The position numbers and the translations under genes are program-made. From the NCBI GenBank assembly GCA_035048485.1, contig CM068582.1:38374596-38438595 (forward strand): 64,000 nucleotides of DNA. The letters run 5' to 3'. Positions within the stretch are counted from its first letter, which is position 1. Each line of letters begins with the position of its first letter. Origin of the DNA: Pteria penguin (taxonomy: Eukaryota > Mollusca > Bivalvia > Pterioida > Pteriidae). The notes beneath the pieces were generated by a model that saw only the letters and a program-made list of their open reading frames with translations, ran no database searches and had not been told where the DNA came from. This document shows positions 24,801 through 37,400 of the stretch, in pieces.

Positions 24801-27800
24801 GAGCAAAAGTTACAGTAGTTCAAAATGCTTATACAATCAGCCATATGGTTCTGTTGACGGTGATTTTGAATTACTGATAATGTATAAGACAATCAGTTTG
24901 ATATCCTCAAACTTATTCCCTATCTTTATTCCATTAATACTGGTTTAATAAAGAAATTTAGATCATGCATCTACTAACTGATATTACAAATACACAAAAA
25001 TGTATCATTGTTTAACTAATATCATAGAATTATCATTAATTGATTGAGTGTCAAGAAAATGATAATCAAAAGTATTCTTGCTTGTAAGAAATACGGATAT
25101 AGCAAATTAGAATCCATTCGACTTTGTTATATATTATTTGTACTTGTAATATCAATGAACCAATCTATAGATTCGATGTCTTGAAGTGACAGATGACTCC
25201 AAAGAAGTCAAGTGATATGACTGATTACAGCTTTATCAAAGATTACAAAGGCATACTTACTGTTTGTATATCTCACTTCTTAATTCTTGCAGTAAATTTT
25301 TATTCTTTTTACTATTATCAAAAATTAATAAGAAATAAAAGTACTGATCACTTACGAACTTTTTGTATCCAAATTATCAGACATTATCTCTAAAGCTTCT
25401 CTTTAAAATAACGAGATATCAAAGACTTCATTTAAGTAAATGTTATCCCTAAAAAAGTAAATGTTATCCCTAAAATTCAAACAACAATTTTGCTTCAAGT
25501 AAAACCCAAATGTAAAAGGGCAATGCAATTTGGAATTTACCACACATTGCAAATACATGTGTTAACAGATTCTCAAGGAGTTATTTTCCTGGATCAAGGT
25601 CTTTCTCCTTAAATACTTGAAAGATAATATCATTCTCTGTGCTACATTTTACACCGTAATAAAAAAGCTCAACCTCACAGTTTTCTTTTCCATGTTTTCA
25701 TTAACAAAACGGCAACTTCAACACTCAAACTTACCAAAACTCTGAATTATTTCAAAAGCTTCTGACATACTAAGTTAATGAAATGAGACAATATGCCATA
25801 ACAATCATGAACATCTATAAATATCTAATAATATTCCTTTAATAATATAATAGCAATCCAACAAGAGTTGTCGGAAAACAACATATTAGCTTGCCAGTGC
25901 AAGTCATAATTTTCTCAGGAACATTAAAAGCATAGATTTATAAGTCTGTAATGTCTTTTGAATAGTAAGTCAAAGTTCAAGGACAAGGTCACAAGGTCAA
26001 GAAATGGCACCAAATGAAAGCTTTGGTCATAAGGAATCTTCACATGAAATATCAAGGCCCTAAGTCTATCGGTTCAGATGATAAAACCAAGAATGAATAG
26101 TCTTACCTTGAACAGTTCAAATGATAAAACCCAGAATAAAGTAATAAGGAATCTTCACTTATTACTTAAAGCTCTAAGTCTAATGGTACAGATGATAGAA
26201 CCCAGAATAAATAGCCCTATTTCTAACACTTCAAACAGTAAAACCCAGGTATTAAAAGTTTTTGAAACGTACGTCAAATCCAAGCTCAAAGGTAATGGCA
26301 CCAAATAAAAATCATAAGAAATCTACATGTGAAATATCAAAGCCCCATCTCTGATGGTTGAAAAACATATAGCCACAGTTAAAATTTGTGGAAAGTAGGT
26401 GAAAGTCTTTAGGTCAAGGTCATGAGCAAAAAAGTGATGACACCAAACAAAAGTTCGGTCATAAGAATCAATATGTGAAAAATAAAATTTCTATCTCTTA
26501 TGGTTGAAAAGATATAGCAAAAGTTAAAGCTATTGAATAATGGGTCAAAATTAAAGGAGAATGTCATGTGGTCAAAAAATTTGGCAACAAATGAAAGTTC
26601 AGGTCAAAAGGAATCTACATGTCAAATATCAAAGTCCTATCTGTAATGGTTCAAATGATATAGCTGTTGTTAAAGTTTTTGAAAAGTAGATCAGTCCAAG
26701 GTCAATGTATTAAGTGGTCAAGCAATGGCAACAAATCAAAGCTCTGGTTATGAGGAATCTACATAAGAAATATCTAAGTTCTATCTCTTATGGTTCAAAA
26801 GTTATAGCCCAGGTTAAAGTTTTTCGGACAGCAGACACCGGGGATATGACATAAGCTCCCAAGACAACTGTTCCAGTAAGCTAACAACATATATATGAAT
26901 GTTTATTGTAATATCTAGATACAATGACAGAAACCAAAGTGAAAATAGAAAACAAACCTATGGCAGCTGTTTCCTGCATTTGCTGGGACTCTTGGTGTTT
27001 TTTGCGACCAGATTTTAGTCTTCTCCGACTTGACTTTGGTCTAGAAGTAGGGGGTTTCTCTCTGGGAGTGACAGACCAAGACTCCTCTATTTGCAACACG
27101 TCTGGCTGCACTGTAGTAGAAGTTGGGTCTTTGTTTTCTGTTCAGAATTATATTACTAAATAAGAATTATATTACTAAATGATTAAGTCTATTCTTCAGA
27201 TATTGGTCGCTACTGAATGTATGATATAAGCATTCAATAAGTACAACCTGTTCAAAACATACCTCTCTTTTGCATATTCTTTCATAGAGATCTGGTAACA
27301 GTTGATTTAGGGTCATATTCTATCAACGTCCTCATTGACCAATCAGAAGACAACTGGTATGATGACTACAGTAGATGTAAATACTAGCAAGCATCTTAGT
27401 AGATTTTTTTCAGTCAACATTGATATGATGTATATACAAACTCCAAAAACTAAATTATATATACCATTCATGTTTACTTAAAGAATTTGTATATAATGGA
27501 ACTTTTTCTCCATAGAAATTCAAATGAGAGAGTTTGTAGAACATAATCATTAGTAAATCATTACCAGATCTCTATGCTAGTACATGTATGTGCAAATACA
27601 GGATAGTGTTCTAATCAAATTGAAGCGAGTCAAGAAAGTAAATTCATTGCAAGTATCTTGTGCATGTACTTGAAAACTTATACAAGCACAAAGTTATACT
27701 GGATGTGGAAGAAATTTGAACAAGACATGAATGGTCAATTTGAAGAATCATCTAATAGTTTGAAGTCAGACCACTTACATACAGTGAGACTTTAGACCAT

Positions 27801-30800
27801 CAGATGGTTAGAATTGATACCATCACATTACTAAATTAACAGATAGTCTGATATAAGACCAATTACAAGCATCACATGACAAAATTGGTCACCATCACAT
27901 GAACAGGCTGGACACTGCCATATAGTCAGCAGAGAAACCATCACATTGCCAGACTTGAACATCACATAGTTGTTACTAGCCAGACATCCAATGAGCTACA
28001 ATAAATTGGACACTTAGCTAGCAAAGATGAAAACTATCATTTTGAAAGTATTACTGAAGTACTGTAAACATTGTTATTTTTGCTGGGGTGAAAATTCACA
28101 AAATTACTTGTCCCACATTTTGCATGGGGGTAATTTTTGTGGTGTCAGAGTCTCTCAATTTTTTCTTTCCTACTCAAAACACACAATTTCCCACAATTAC
28201 AACATATACAATGTTAATCAGAAACACCGTTTTGTATGTTTTATTAAATGTAAACAATTCTTCATCGTTTTAAAACAATCTTAGTATTAACAGTCAAAGT
28301 TAACCTTAGACTGGAAGAGAAGGCAGAAGAAAACTGACCAAACTGTATGACACAAATCACCATAGACATGCACATAAAACATTCTGGAGTCCAAGGAGGT
28401 CACAGTAGGTTTTATTTTGTTTGGGGTTATTTTCACAATAATTGCGTTATCATGAAAAACGCAAAAAATAGCCCTACACAAAAAAACATGTCTCCTACAA
28501 TCCCCAACAAATCTTACAATGCATACATTTTTAAGAGGTTGATAGTGTAAATCCATCTTGTAATATATAATGCATAAGTGAGTCATACTATAATTGACGG
28601 GTAACGTTTTCCCACTACATGTAAGTACTAGTAGCATACAACATGTAGCTGCGAAACAATCCAAATGTTACAAATATACACAACCTGAAGAAAAGGCAAA
28701 TAGGAGCTGAAGGACGTGATACAATACAAAATGAACCTGACTTTGAAAGAAAAATGAATACTCAACAGAATTTTAAAATTATAATTGCACTATATACAAT
28801 GCTTTACTAAATTTCAATCCAAATTCTGGAAAAAAGAATTTTCATTGACTATAAGTCAACAAAAGACCATAACTGAGATAACACTGTACTAATTTTCAAA
28901 AAAATTTTTCAGAGTATAACCTAATAAAAATTTTGGAAAAGAAACAATATTCAACAGAATTTCATTGATTTTCAGTCAATAAAAAGCCATAACTCAGTCA
29001 GAAATACATGAAACTCAAACTTGCTCTGTAACTCTGCTATATACAGCACACTGTACCAATTTTCAGTTAAATACTTCAAAGTATTGGGTTATTTCACAGT
29101 ATGTTAGAATGATATTGCGATATATTGTTGAGCTAAAAACACAACAAAAATGACAAAAATTATGATCTTGTGTTGATAACAAGTTAATAAATCAGCTGCA
29201 AATTTACATAAAAAACATAAATCAATTAAAGTGATCGATAGATTATTGTTTTACGTCACTCTACGATTATCTCATACATATGGTAACACCATCTGCCATG
29301 ATGCATTGCATAGAAATTTATACCCTTACAATGAACCCACCCGAAGCAGTGAGGGATCTTTTAAGTGTCATACCTACCAGTACCATGACAAGGGAATTCA
29401 GTTTTTACTGTCTCATCCAAAAGAGGACATAATGCACCCATGGCTGGAATCGAACCACTGACCTTTCGGTCATTAGCAAAGCATTTTATTCACTGAGCCA
29501 CACAGGTTTCAATTAAATGAAGCAGCATGATTACATTCATACAAGTACACAAGAGTAAGCCCTTATGGATTTATCATGATGTGTAGAAATTTATAGATAT
29601 CGGTATTTAAATTTCCTATCGCTATATATATCAATCAGTGGAAATACTGCAATATGCATGTACACAGACAACATCTCTCACCCCTAGAACAAATTGACTA
29701 TAAAATTCCAAAGTGACTTACAACCTGCTGTATATCAGCACATAGTCAGACTTGATGGACATCACTAATATGGACATATGACTGGACACCTTGTCATAAG
29801 ACAAGACTAAGGATCATCTACATGGTAAAAATAAACATAACCATAGTTCAGAATGCAGATAACCCACCTAGTACTAGTCATACTAATATATACAAAGTCA
29901 AACTGAAGGCCACCCACAAGGTGTGATTGGACTTAACTCATAACTTCCAACTAAAAGCCAGATACATAAGTAGATTGGAGACTCTATTATGTTCTGGAGA
30001 AAATCTCGACTATCTTCACACTACATGACTCACATACCACTACTATGCTCATAGTCAAATTTCTTTTGTTGACTCTCATATGCCTGAGGTGATGTTAGAT
30101 CATATCCGGGGGACATCCTTGAATCATACGAACTCTTTCTGTCATGTGGGCTTTGCCTTTGTAATGTCCTTGACTGACCTTCATCATATGAATAACGTTT
30201 GCTTAAAGGGCTCTCACGATAGGGAGATCTTGGTCCTGCAAAGAAATGTGGAAAGATTCATAAAATAGATACATGATATGCAACAAGTATTTCATAGCTG
30301 TTTTTCATATAAACTGTCCTTTTATTTGTTGTTCAAATATTTCGGCAACATAATAGGGCATATCTTCCACTCATGGTGAGTCAGTGTAGGCATTGCAATA
30401 GCACTAAAGGTATAGGATTTATGATCCGGAAACCAATTTTTGATACTCCATTTATATGACCTTGACCTTTGACCTTTTGTCCCTAGAAACAATAGGGGGG
30501 CACATCTTCAACTCATGGTGAGTAAGTGTATAAAGTTTCATTGCAATAGCACTAATTGTATTGGATTCATGGTCTGGAAAAAACAATTTTTTATATTCCA
30601 CTCCTATGACCTTGACCTTTGACCTTTTGACCCAGAAATAATAAGGCACTTCTTCCACTCATGGTGAGTAATTGGATGAAGTTTCATTGCAATAGCACTA
30701 AACCAATGGGACTTACACTCTGGAAACCAATTTTTGATATCCGATTCCAATGACCTTGACCTTTGACCTTTTCACCCCAGAAACAATAGGGCACATTTTT

Positions 30801-33800
30801 CGCTCATGGTGAGAAAGTGTATGAAGTTTCATTGCATTAGCATTTAACATATTGGACATCTGGTCTGGAAATCAATTATTGAAGCCCTATCGCCAGCCCA
30901 CCCGCCCATCTCACATCCAATGAAGAGCCCAGTTTTGCATATTGGCTAATAGAATATCTTTTGTTCCATATCATTAATGGTGTATCATGCTATATTGAAT
31001 TTTCAGTACAAAATATTCGATAAATTTTACACAGGTGACAACTCCATACTGCTTCCTTAGCAAATTACTCTTAATAGTGCCATTAATTACTAAATTCACT
31101 TCCAGGTCCTTTTACAGTTGTTCAGGATAAAGAACTGATTCAGTGTCCCAGATGCAAGATTTTACAGCTTGTTCAACCAGCTCTTACCCTAAGCCTCATA
31201 ACTTTACATGTGATGGTTTTACTTATATAGAGTTTGACAGAAATCCGTTACAATAAAATGTATATCATATCCTTCTGACAAATTCAAATTAAAATTCTTT
31301 ATTGGCGTAACACATCTAATCTTACAATAGATATTGCCTAAGAATAAACGAACAAACAATATGACAGTATAAAGCATATATGGCAATAGAGTGTCATACA
31401 GTATTAATTTGCCTTTGTTAAAATTAAGGGTTTTTAAATGTTGGTGAGAATGCCCACAGAACGATACAATGCTATACTGGCATGAGCCCAACAGCAAATA
31501 CAAAAATACAGAGGTATAAAATGATGCATAATTCAAAAATGGTATAGAGAGATTACAGTATATTAATGTGTATTTATAATGCATAATGAGTCCTCTCAAT
31601 ACGAGACACATTAATAGACAAAAGACAAAAATGTAAAGAATAGATACCATTATATGAATATTGTTATATGGAGTTTGGTACATATATGTATACTTATTTT
31701 ATCTTGAGGATTTACACTAAGTAATAAAATATAAACAGATTATTAAAAAAAACCAGAAAAATTATTTAAAAATATTACTATATGAAAATTACACCATACC
31801 TATTGGAGGTTTGTTAGCCCTATATGGTGACCTTTGATCATCAGGACTATAGGATAATGTCATTTGAGGTGATCCTCGATAATCTGGGGTCAAGCGCCGC
31901 TCTATATCCTTGCCTTGATGTGAAAACTCATCATAATCAAGTCTGCAAAAGCAATTAAGTAGTTCATAATTAAAGTAAGCTTATTAGTTAACATGTCTTT
32001 CAAAAAAAAAAAGAGACCAATCCACTGCTGTGAGCAATGATAATGTATATTTTACATGATATAAAAATACCAAGCTGAGTTTACTATATCTGAGAATTTT
32101 TCAATCATATTTATCAAAATAAGTAAATTCAAACGTAAATAAAAACCTTTCGAATGTCTCTGGTGTAAATCCTCTGCGTGAGGCAGGTCTACCCTCACTT
32201 TCCTCATCATCCTTAAGCTGTTCTTTTCTACCCCCTCTAGACTGAGGTCGCATACGCCTGTGACCACGACTTGTTGTAGGTCTTTCAAGAGGTTCATCTT
32301 CTAATGGTGATGTAGACATATAGAATCCTACAAATTGTACCGACATTTTACATAAACAATATCATACTGTATTGATTTAATAGTAAATTATGCAAAAAAG
32401 CGCATCTATGTGCATGCATGCAGCTGGAATGCCCATAGTAGTCAAAAGGGTGCTTCTAAATGGAAATTAAACTAGAGATAATAAGATTTCACTTAATTGC
32501 TGAACAACATTCATCAATGTCTTGGGGTTTTCTGTAATACGTCAATAAATAAAATCATAAGTGAAAACCAATTGTACCTTGCAAGTATATTTTGAGTCAC
32601 ACACGGTGTAAAAAACCTTGATATATCGCTAGAAAAGATGGTCTAAATCATTAGATAAAGAAATATTCACATCCAATATCTGTCTCGATATCCCAAGTCG
32701 GCTGTCGAAGTCTGCATACTAGTTCATACCTATCAACCCTCTCGGATTATGTGGGAGTCTCCCGCATTTATGACAATTTTTCTAAAACTCCGGCATTGGC
32801 GGCTCTCCCACACGGGAGAGTAAAACTCCCGCATTTTAACAATTACATCCCTCCGAGAACGTTGCTTTCAATTTTCTTTGATTTTCACTGCCGACATCGT
32901 AAATACATCAAAATAAACTGTGTCACAACAAAGCTTGAACGGGAAAGCCATCGATCAAGGTAGTTTAAAGCGCTTATGTGACTAGATGTTGAACATTAAT
33001 TTAGGGGTTTTGGGGATTTTGCTTCACATAGAAGGGTGAAGGCTATTGTTTACGTGTCCGAAAAGCATGTCAGTTTTGTGAGCAGTGTTCTAGGAAATTA
33101 TACTATTAAACGATGTCTTGGTAAGTTTAAATCATTAGAGAATGTCGCCAAACGAAAGAAAACGCTTTATGTCTAGCCTGACCGGGACACCTTCTAAGAA
33201 ACAGAAACACTTGCGTTAATTTAAACCAGAATGGGCAACCGAATGTGAGTAGTTGATGCCAAGTACTATTGACAAGGAACATGCGTTTTGCAACTTAAGC
33301 TTTGTGGTTTAAATTTTTCAGTCTCATCTGGTGGTTTAAACGATGTAAAGCGCCATGCTTGTGTGTTTAGACTATGAGCCATCAGAACATATCTTGCAGA
33401 AACCCAAGAAAGCCACTATGCAATTCAATCTTAAACATAAGCAAACAGAATGTGTAATATTGAAAATTATAGTATCAATGCAATGTTACCTTGCATTTCA
33501 TTTACATACTGTATTGCAAATGAGGTGAAAAAGTTCGTGATTTACATTTACACATATTCTATTTCATTTTTGGCAATTCTCCCTCATTTTTGAGAAAGAT
33601 CTCCTTCATTTTGGATCTCGGAGGTTGACAGGTATGCTAGTTTTAGTGAATTTAAATTTCCAGGTCACTGCCTCAAAATAATAAATTTAGGACTTCAGTT
33701 GTGAATATCTGGTGGGGAAACGAATAAATATGCCCATGACAATTCATGTAGAAAGTTTTATGGAGAAATATTTTGAACTTTTTGAGAAATCCCCAGTTTT

Positions 33801-34189
33801 TTTTTCTACTTGGACTTTTTCAAGTCTGCGCCGGCGTCCACAAACTACATTTAGTGAGTGCCTTTATTTTGTCCTCGTCAAAGATCATGATACATGATCA
33901 TGAAAGAATGTCTCTGTCTGAGATGGGTTAACATGTCAAGTTTGGTTGAAATAAATCTTATAGAACCAGTTGGTGAATATGTAAAGCTTATAAATATAAG
34001 GAGAGGTCATTTATGGTATACAGTAGTTAGTAGTGTGCAAGATGAAAACCCATGATGTAGACCTTCATTGTCACCGTAACTTGGCGTTGAGTATGTCTGC
34101 AGTTTATCTGTGTATTGTACATCAGGTATTCCTCTGTTAGCCGAATGATATCGACCATGGCGACTAACAGGTCGACAAGAATCCGCCAT
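21810..34189 (-). CDS. UBXN10: UBX domain-containing protein 10 (p97/VCP cofactor, ciliary)
   Basis: Six exons join in phase: 34189-34075 (or to 34063), 32327-32147, 31942-31800, 30235-30038, 27137-26958 and 22504-21810, giving about 503 residues. The C-terminal 76 residues form a UBX domain (LAIRLPDGRRHLHYFRV ... TVLHLEEKD) that keeps an A-P-R turn at about 474-476, the position that contacts p97. Just upstream, SLSKYRPLPAING matches the conserved SLNKYPVLPSIN stretch of vertebrate UBXN10, which separates it from other UBX proteins. Known role: UBXN10 links p97 to IFT-B and supports ciliogenesis. The human protein is about 280 residues; here a long Ser/Pro/Arg-rich N-terminal half is added, with a repeated RSPYR motif at the exon 3-4 junction. 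Exon 1 has two possible weak donors (GTGACA or GTCTAC), both in phase. It is head-to-head with ELP5. Confidence 0.92.
22517..23600 (+). mobile_element. ATGCTCCC-ended element with about 147-bp tandem core
   Basis: The inverted termini ATGCTCCC (22543-22550) and GGGAGCAT (23590-23597) bracket about 1.05 kb. The core anchor gacctttcagaaatga recurs at 22832, 22980, 23127, 23266 and 23413 (spacing 148, 147, 139, 147). Each unit carries TGACCTTGACCTTT. The right end has GGAC/GGACG repeats. The left end starts about 13 bp from the acceptor of the last UBXN10 exon. Confidence 0.8.
23601..25860. other. UBXN10 intron 5 sequence, nothing further recognised
   Basis: AT-rich intron. I see no exon, RNA gene or definable repeat, apart from a short tandem duplication at about 25432-25472 (aaatgttatccctaaaa twice). 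Confidence 0.4.
25865..26875 (+). repeat. Degenerate tandem array, about 145-bp monomer
   Basis: The anchor aaggaatctacatg (variants) occurs near 26034, 26148, 26318, 26464, 26610 and 26754; the last three intervals are 146, 146 and 144 bp and earlier ones are disturbed. Units carry AAGGTCA half-sites and atggttcaaa. The flanks show a short inverted AGTTGTC/GACAACT pair (about 25866 and 26860), suggesting another TIR-bounded element. It lies 83 bp from the donor of UBXN10 exon 5. Confidence 0.65.
27282..27579. mobile_element. Small MITE-like element, about 300 bp
   Basis: ATAGAGATCTGGTAA near 27284-27298 is matched in inverted orientation by TTACCAGATCTCTAT near 27563-27577. There is no coding capacity. 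It lies in UBXN10 intron 4. Confidence 0.5.
27580..29230. other. UBXN10 intron 4 sequence, nothing recognised
   Basis: AT-rich intron with loosely repeated 'ccatcacat' words between 27810 and 27970. ORFs at 28027-28664 on both strands are low-complexity and unsupported by splice context. Confidence 0.35.
29236..29508 (-). repeat. tRNA-derived SINE, family A
   Basis: The tail (attattgttttacgtcac) is at the left. The body words (gcatcatggcagatggtgtt, tgagacagtaaaaactg in reverse complement) and a decayed tRNA-like head (tggctcagtgaat) are at the right. It lies in UBXN10 intron 4. Confidence 0.8.
30340..30905 (+). repeat. Tandem array, about 145-bp monomer, with DR1/ERR-type motifs
   Basis: The anchor ctcatggtgag lies at about 30370, 30512, 30658 and 30803 (spacing 142, 146, 145). 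Units contain TGACCTTGACCTTTGACCTT at about 30458, 30608 and 30752. That block holds TGACCTTGA (ERR-type site) and TGACCTTTGACCT (DR1). It lies in UBXN10 intron 3. ORFs in it are artefacts. Confidence 0.8.
31219..31799. other. UBXN10 intron 3, right part, no gene supported
   Basis: The long minus-strand reading frame here (31683-31219) is rich in Leu, Tyr and Ile from AT-rich DNA and has no family resemblance. The sequence may be the 3' part of a decayed retroelement, but I cannot show that. Confidence 0.3.
32716..33645. mobile_element. DNA transposon remnant with TIRs
   Basis: The left end actagttcatacctatcaac is mirrored at the right by, in reverse complement, actagcatacctgtcaacct, so the TIRs are about 25 bp. 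Internally, from 33143, a short frame MSPNERKRFMSSL... ends at a stop and is followed by FKPEW, a motif common at the start of hAT-type transposase derivatives; this suggests a decayed transposase N-terminus. It lies in UBXN10 intron 1. Confidence 0.6.
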
Positions 34190-34468
34190 ATTGTTTACAT
34201 GTTTTCAAGGTGGATACAGACCTTCTTATCCCATACCCGAAATAATACTGCTTTATATCTTAAAATCAAAAAGATAAAATTGTAATCATGTGACACGATT
34301 TGGCCGAAAACATTGATTTTTAATATAAATTTTTAAACATATGTAAAGCTGTTGTCATGAAAAATTGCAGAGTTATAGATTTTTTTTTTCGGGATCGATT
34401 GTGGGATCTGTCATAAAAATAAACACGGGTGCACATGTATTTTATGAATGGTACACAAAGCGGTCGAA
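34190..34468. promoter_or_regulatory. Bidirectional promoter between UBXN10 and ELP5
   Basis: Only 279 bp separate the two start codons. The UBXN10 start is embedded in CAATATGGCGG (on the minus strand), a YY1-type site overlapping the ATG, next to a forkhead-like TGTTTACA. No TATA box is apparent on either side. Confidence 0.7.
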
Positions 34469-37400
34469 ATGATTGGAGATCTTATTACAGGAAGGGAAAA
34501 GTCCAAGATTGTTCTTATAGAAGGTCAATGAGATGTATAAATTATGAAAATAATGTATTATCATTTCTTCGTTGAAATACATTGCACTTACAGAAATACT
34601 GAAATACAATATCATACAGACATTACAGTGCAGTACTACTAGGCTACTAGCTACTGTACTATACTAGTAGTTATTACTAGCCACTCCTAATGTTACTTAC
34701 AACATATATTAAGTATCATGTTTCTTATAGTTTATAGAGCCAGTGTAACCTAATCTGCTAGATGAAACATGCATTTCTAGATCCAACTTTAACCATGCTC
34801 ATTATCAGTGATTATGTACACTATGAAGATTGCAGATTGTCCAGTTCTCTGGTTACTATGGTTGACTACAGGGCTGTCAATTCACCGATTTTGGGTCCGT
34901 TATACAGACCCTTTCTCAGTCGTAAAAAATGCTCTTTTTTCCCAATTGATCAATTCTAAATTTCCCAAATTTGTTTGCAATTCTATCAATCAGAGCATTG
35001 ATAAACACAATTATTCATTTGGATAAGAATGAATGAATGAAGCCGAGTTTTGATGACCGTATGTGTGATATATCACTGTGAGTTTATCTGCGTCTTCTTT
35101 GGTCCATAATACATGTTGCATTTACCTGTGTTACTGTTGATTTTATACTTATACCGGGATATACCTGGATGTTGAGTTCTATATAGGCTGAGTGCCTCTC
35201 TGATCCATCTTGTTACTACATTCATAACTCATAACTTGAATTAAAATGAGATAAGTATACCATTCTTTTACTAGAAAAGTCATGAAAATATTAGATTTAT
35301 GAAATGAACTATTATAATAAATATCAAGTCAGTTACAACAAGTTTATGTCTGTCTTCTTTTACATTTAAAGAGAACACCAAAGGCTTTCTGAATTTTAAT
35401 ACTAATTGGCAGAACAGTTACATACCAGGTGACAAAATAAACTCACTAAAAGTCTCGTTTTGTGAATACGTATAGACATCAAGATTTATAGAATGTGTCA
35501 TGTAAAAAATATTGATGTAGGTACATGACCATCCCGAAATAGACAATATGCTTTAGGTAGTATGGTGGTTTATGTCTGTCTTCTGTAACATTTAAAGAAA
35601 ACACCAAAGGCTTTCTGAATGTTAATATTAATTGGCAGAACAGTTACATACCAGGTGACAGAATAAACTCACTAAAAGTCTCGTTTTGTGAATACATGTA
35701 GACATCAAGATCTATAGAATGTGTCATGTAAAAAATATTGATGTAGGTACGTGACCATCCCGAAATAGACAATATGCTTTAGGTAGTATGACCGTCATAG
35801 AAATATACGATTGATTGCCAAATGCCTGTTGGCACACATATTTCATTATGACATAATATATAAATAATCTGTCATACATTAATTAATTGTGACATCACAA
35901 TGAAACTATATAATGGGTGTGGTTATAGTTGTATCTGGCGATCCTTTAGGTTACATGACGATCATGTAAATAGACAATTCACTTTACCGGGTAGGTACAC
36001 ATTTGTCAGGTAAACATCCATTATCCATAAACGATTCCTCACTGCCTCTGCTGTGTCCATGGCAAAAGTCAGTTTGTGTGCATTGCACTAGGTAGATGCT
36101 ATTCACATACAATGTGCAAGTACAGTACGTGTAATTTTGGTGTGACATAAAACAACAATAAAAAAAAGCAAACTGTTATTTGATTGCCAAATGCCTGTTG
36201 GCACACATATTTCATTATGACATAATATATAAATAATCTGTCATACATTAATTAATTGTGACATCACAATGAAACTATATAATGGGTGTGGTTAGAGTTG
36301 TATCTGGCGATCCTTTAGGTTACATGACGATCATGTAAATAGACAATTCACTTTAGGTACACATTTGTCAGGTAAACATCCATTATCCATAAACGATTCC
36401 TCACTGCCTCTGCTGTGTCCATGGCAAAAGTCAGTTTGTGTGCATTGCACTAGGTAGATGCTATTCACATACAATGTGCAAGTACAGTACGTGTAATTTT
36501 GGTGTGACATAAAACAACAATAAAAAAAAGCAAACTGTTATTTATAAGTAGCTAAAGTCAGGGTAGCTCAGTGGATGATGTGCTAATTTGTGACTGAAAG
36601 GTATTGAGTTCAGCTCCTGCCATGGGCACCATCTTTCAGATGAGACGGTGAAAACCAGGATTCCATGTCACAATAGGCATGAAACACAAAAGATCTCTCA
36701 TTGCTTTGGATGGGTCCACTTCCAGTGGATGATATTTATTACCATGCATACAGACATACAATAAATTTAACTATTTATCCTGGAGAATAATTAATTCATA
36801 TATAGTTTAATACTGTATGTTACAATTAAATATTTCTAGTGTTATATTATAGATTGCAGTGATAATCCAGGGAGAGGCTTATGTACAGCATTCTTAGTGG
36901 CTTTGACTGCAAGGTATGAATAAGATAACTTTATATATAGTATATATGTTGAGAAAAAAGGTGGGAATATAAAGTATAAACTATTTCATAAGATGTCATT
37001 GAGGATAATCTGGAAACAAAATTGTATGTCCACTAGATATACTGGTCATAGTATAAAATTACCCCAGAGGAAACAGTTCAAGATGGTCCTGCGTACATGG
37101 AATTTAAAGGAAAATTAGGAGGCAAGGGACTAAATTAACAAAATTGCTGCTAAGTAACACACTTATAACACTCTATATTATATTTATATGTACAATCATA
37201 TTTTATGGAGGTATGATACATCATTTTATTTTCTAAGATCTTACAAATTTTTGTATTTTAATAATAATGTATCATGCAAGATTCAAGAGGATTAAATATA
37301 CATTTGAATGGAAAGTATTTTGATAGAGGTTTATATTGGATGGATTTACTGAAATTTGATAAAGTTTAGAAAGAAGTTTGAAAGAATGAAGATTATGTTT

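Noticed and set aside
28287..28664. 125-codon minus-strand ORF
   Set aside because: It is in an intron, Cys-rich by chance, and overlapped by equally open frames on the other strand.
31219..31683. 154-codon minus-strand ORF rich in Leu, Tyr and Ile
   Set aside because: It lies inside a UBXN10 intron, is AT-driven, and shows no recognisable domain or splice context.
34063..34085. Possible RFX X-box (gtcaccgtaac) near the ciliary gene UBXN10
   Set aside because: The half-sites lack the usual spacing and the stretch is inside coding exon 1.
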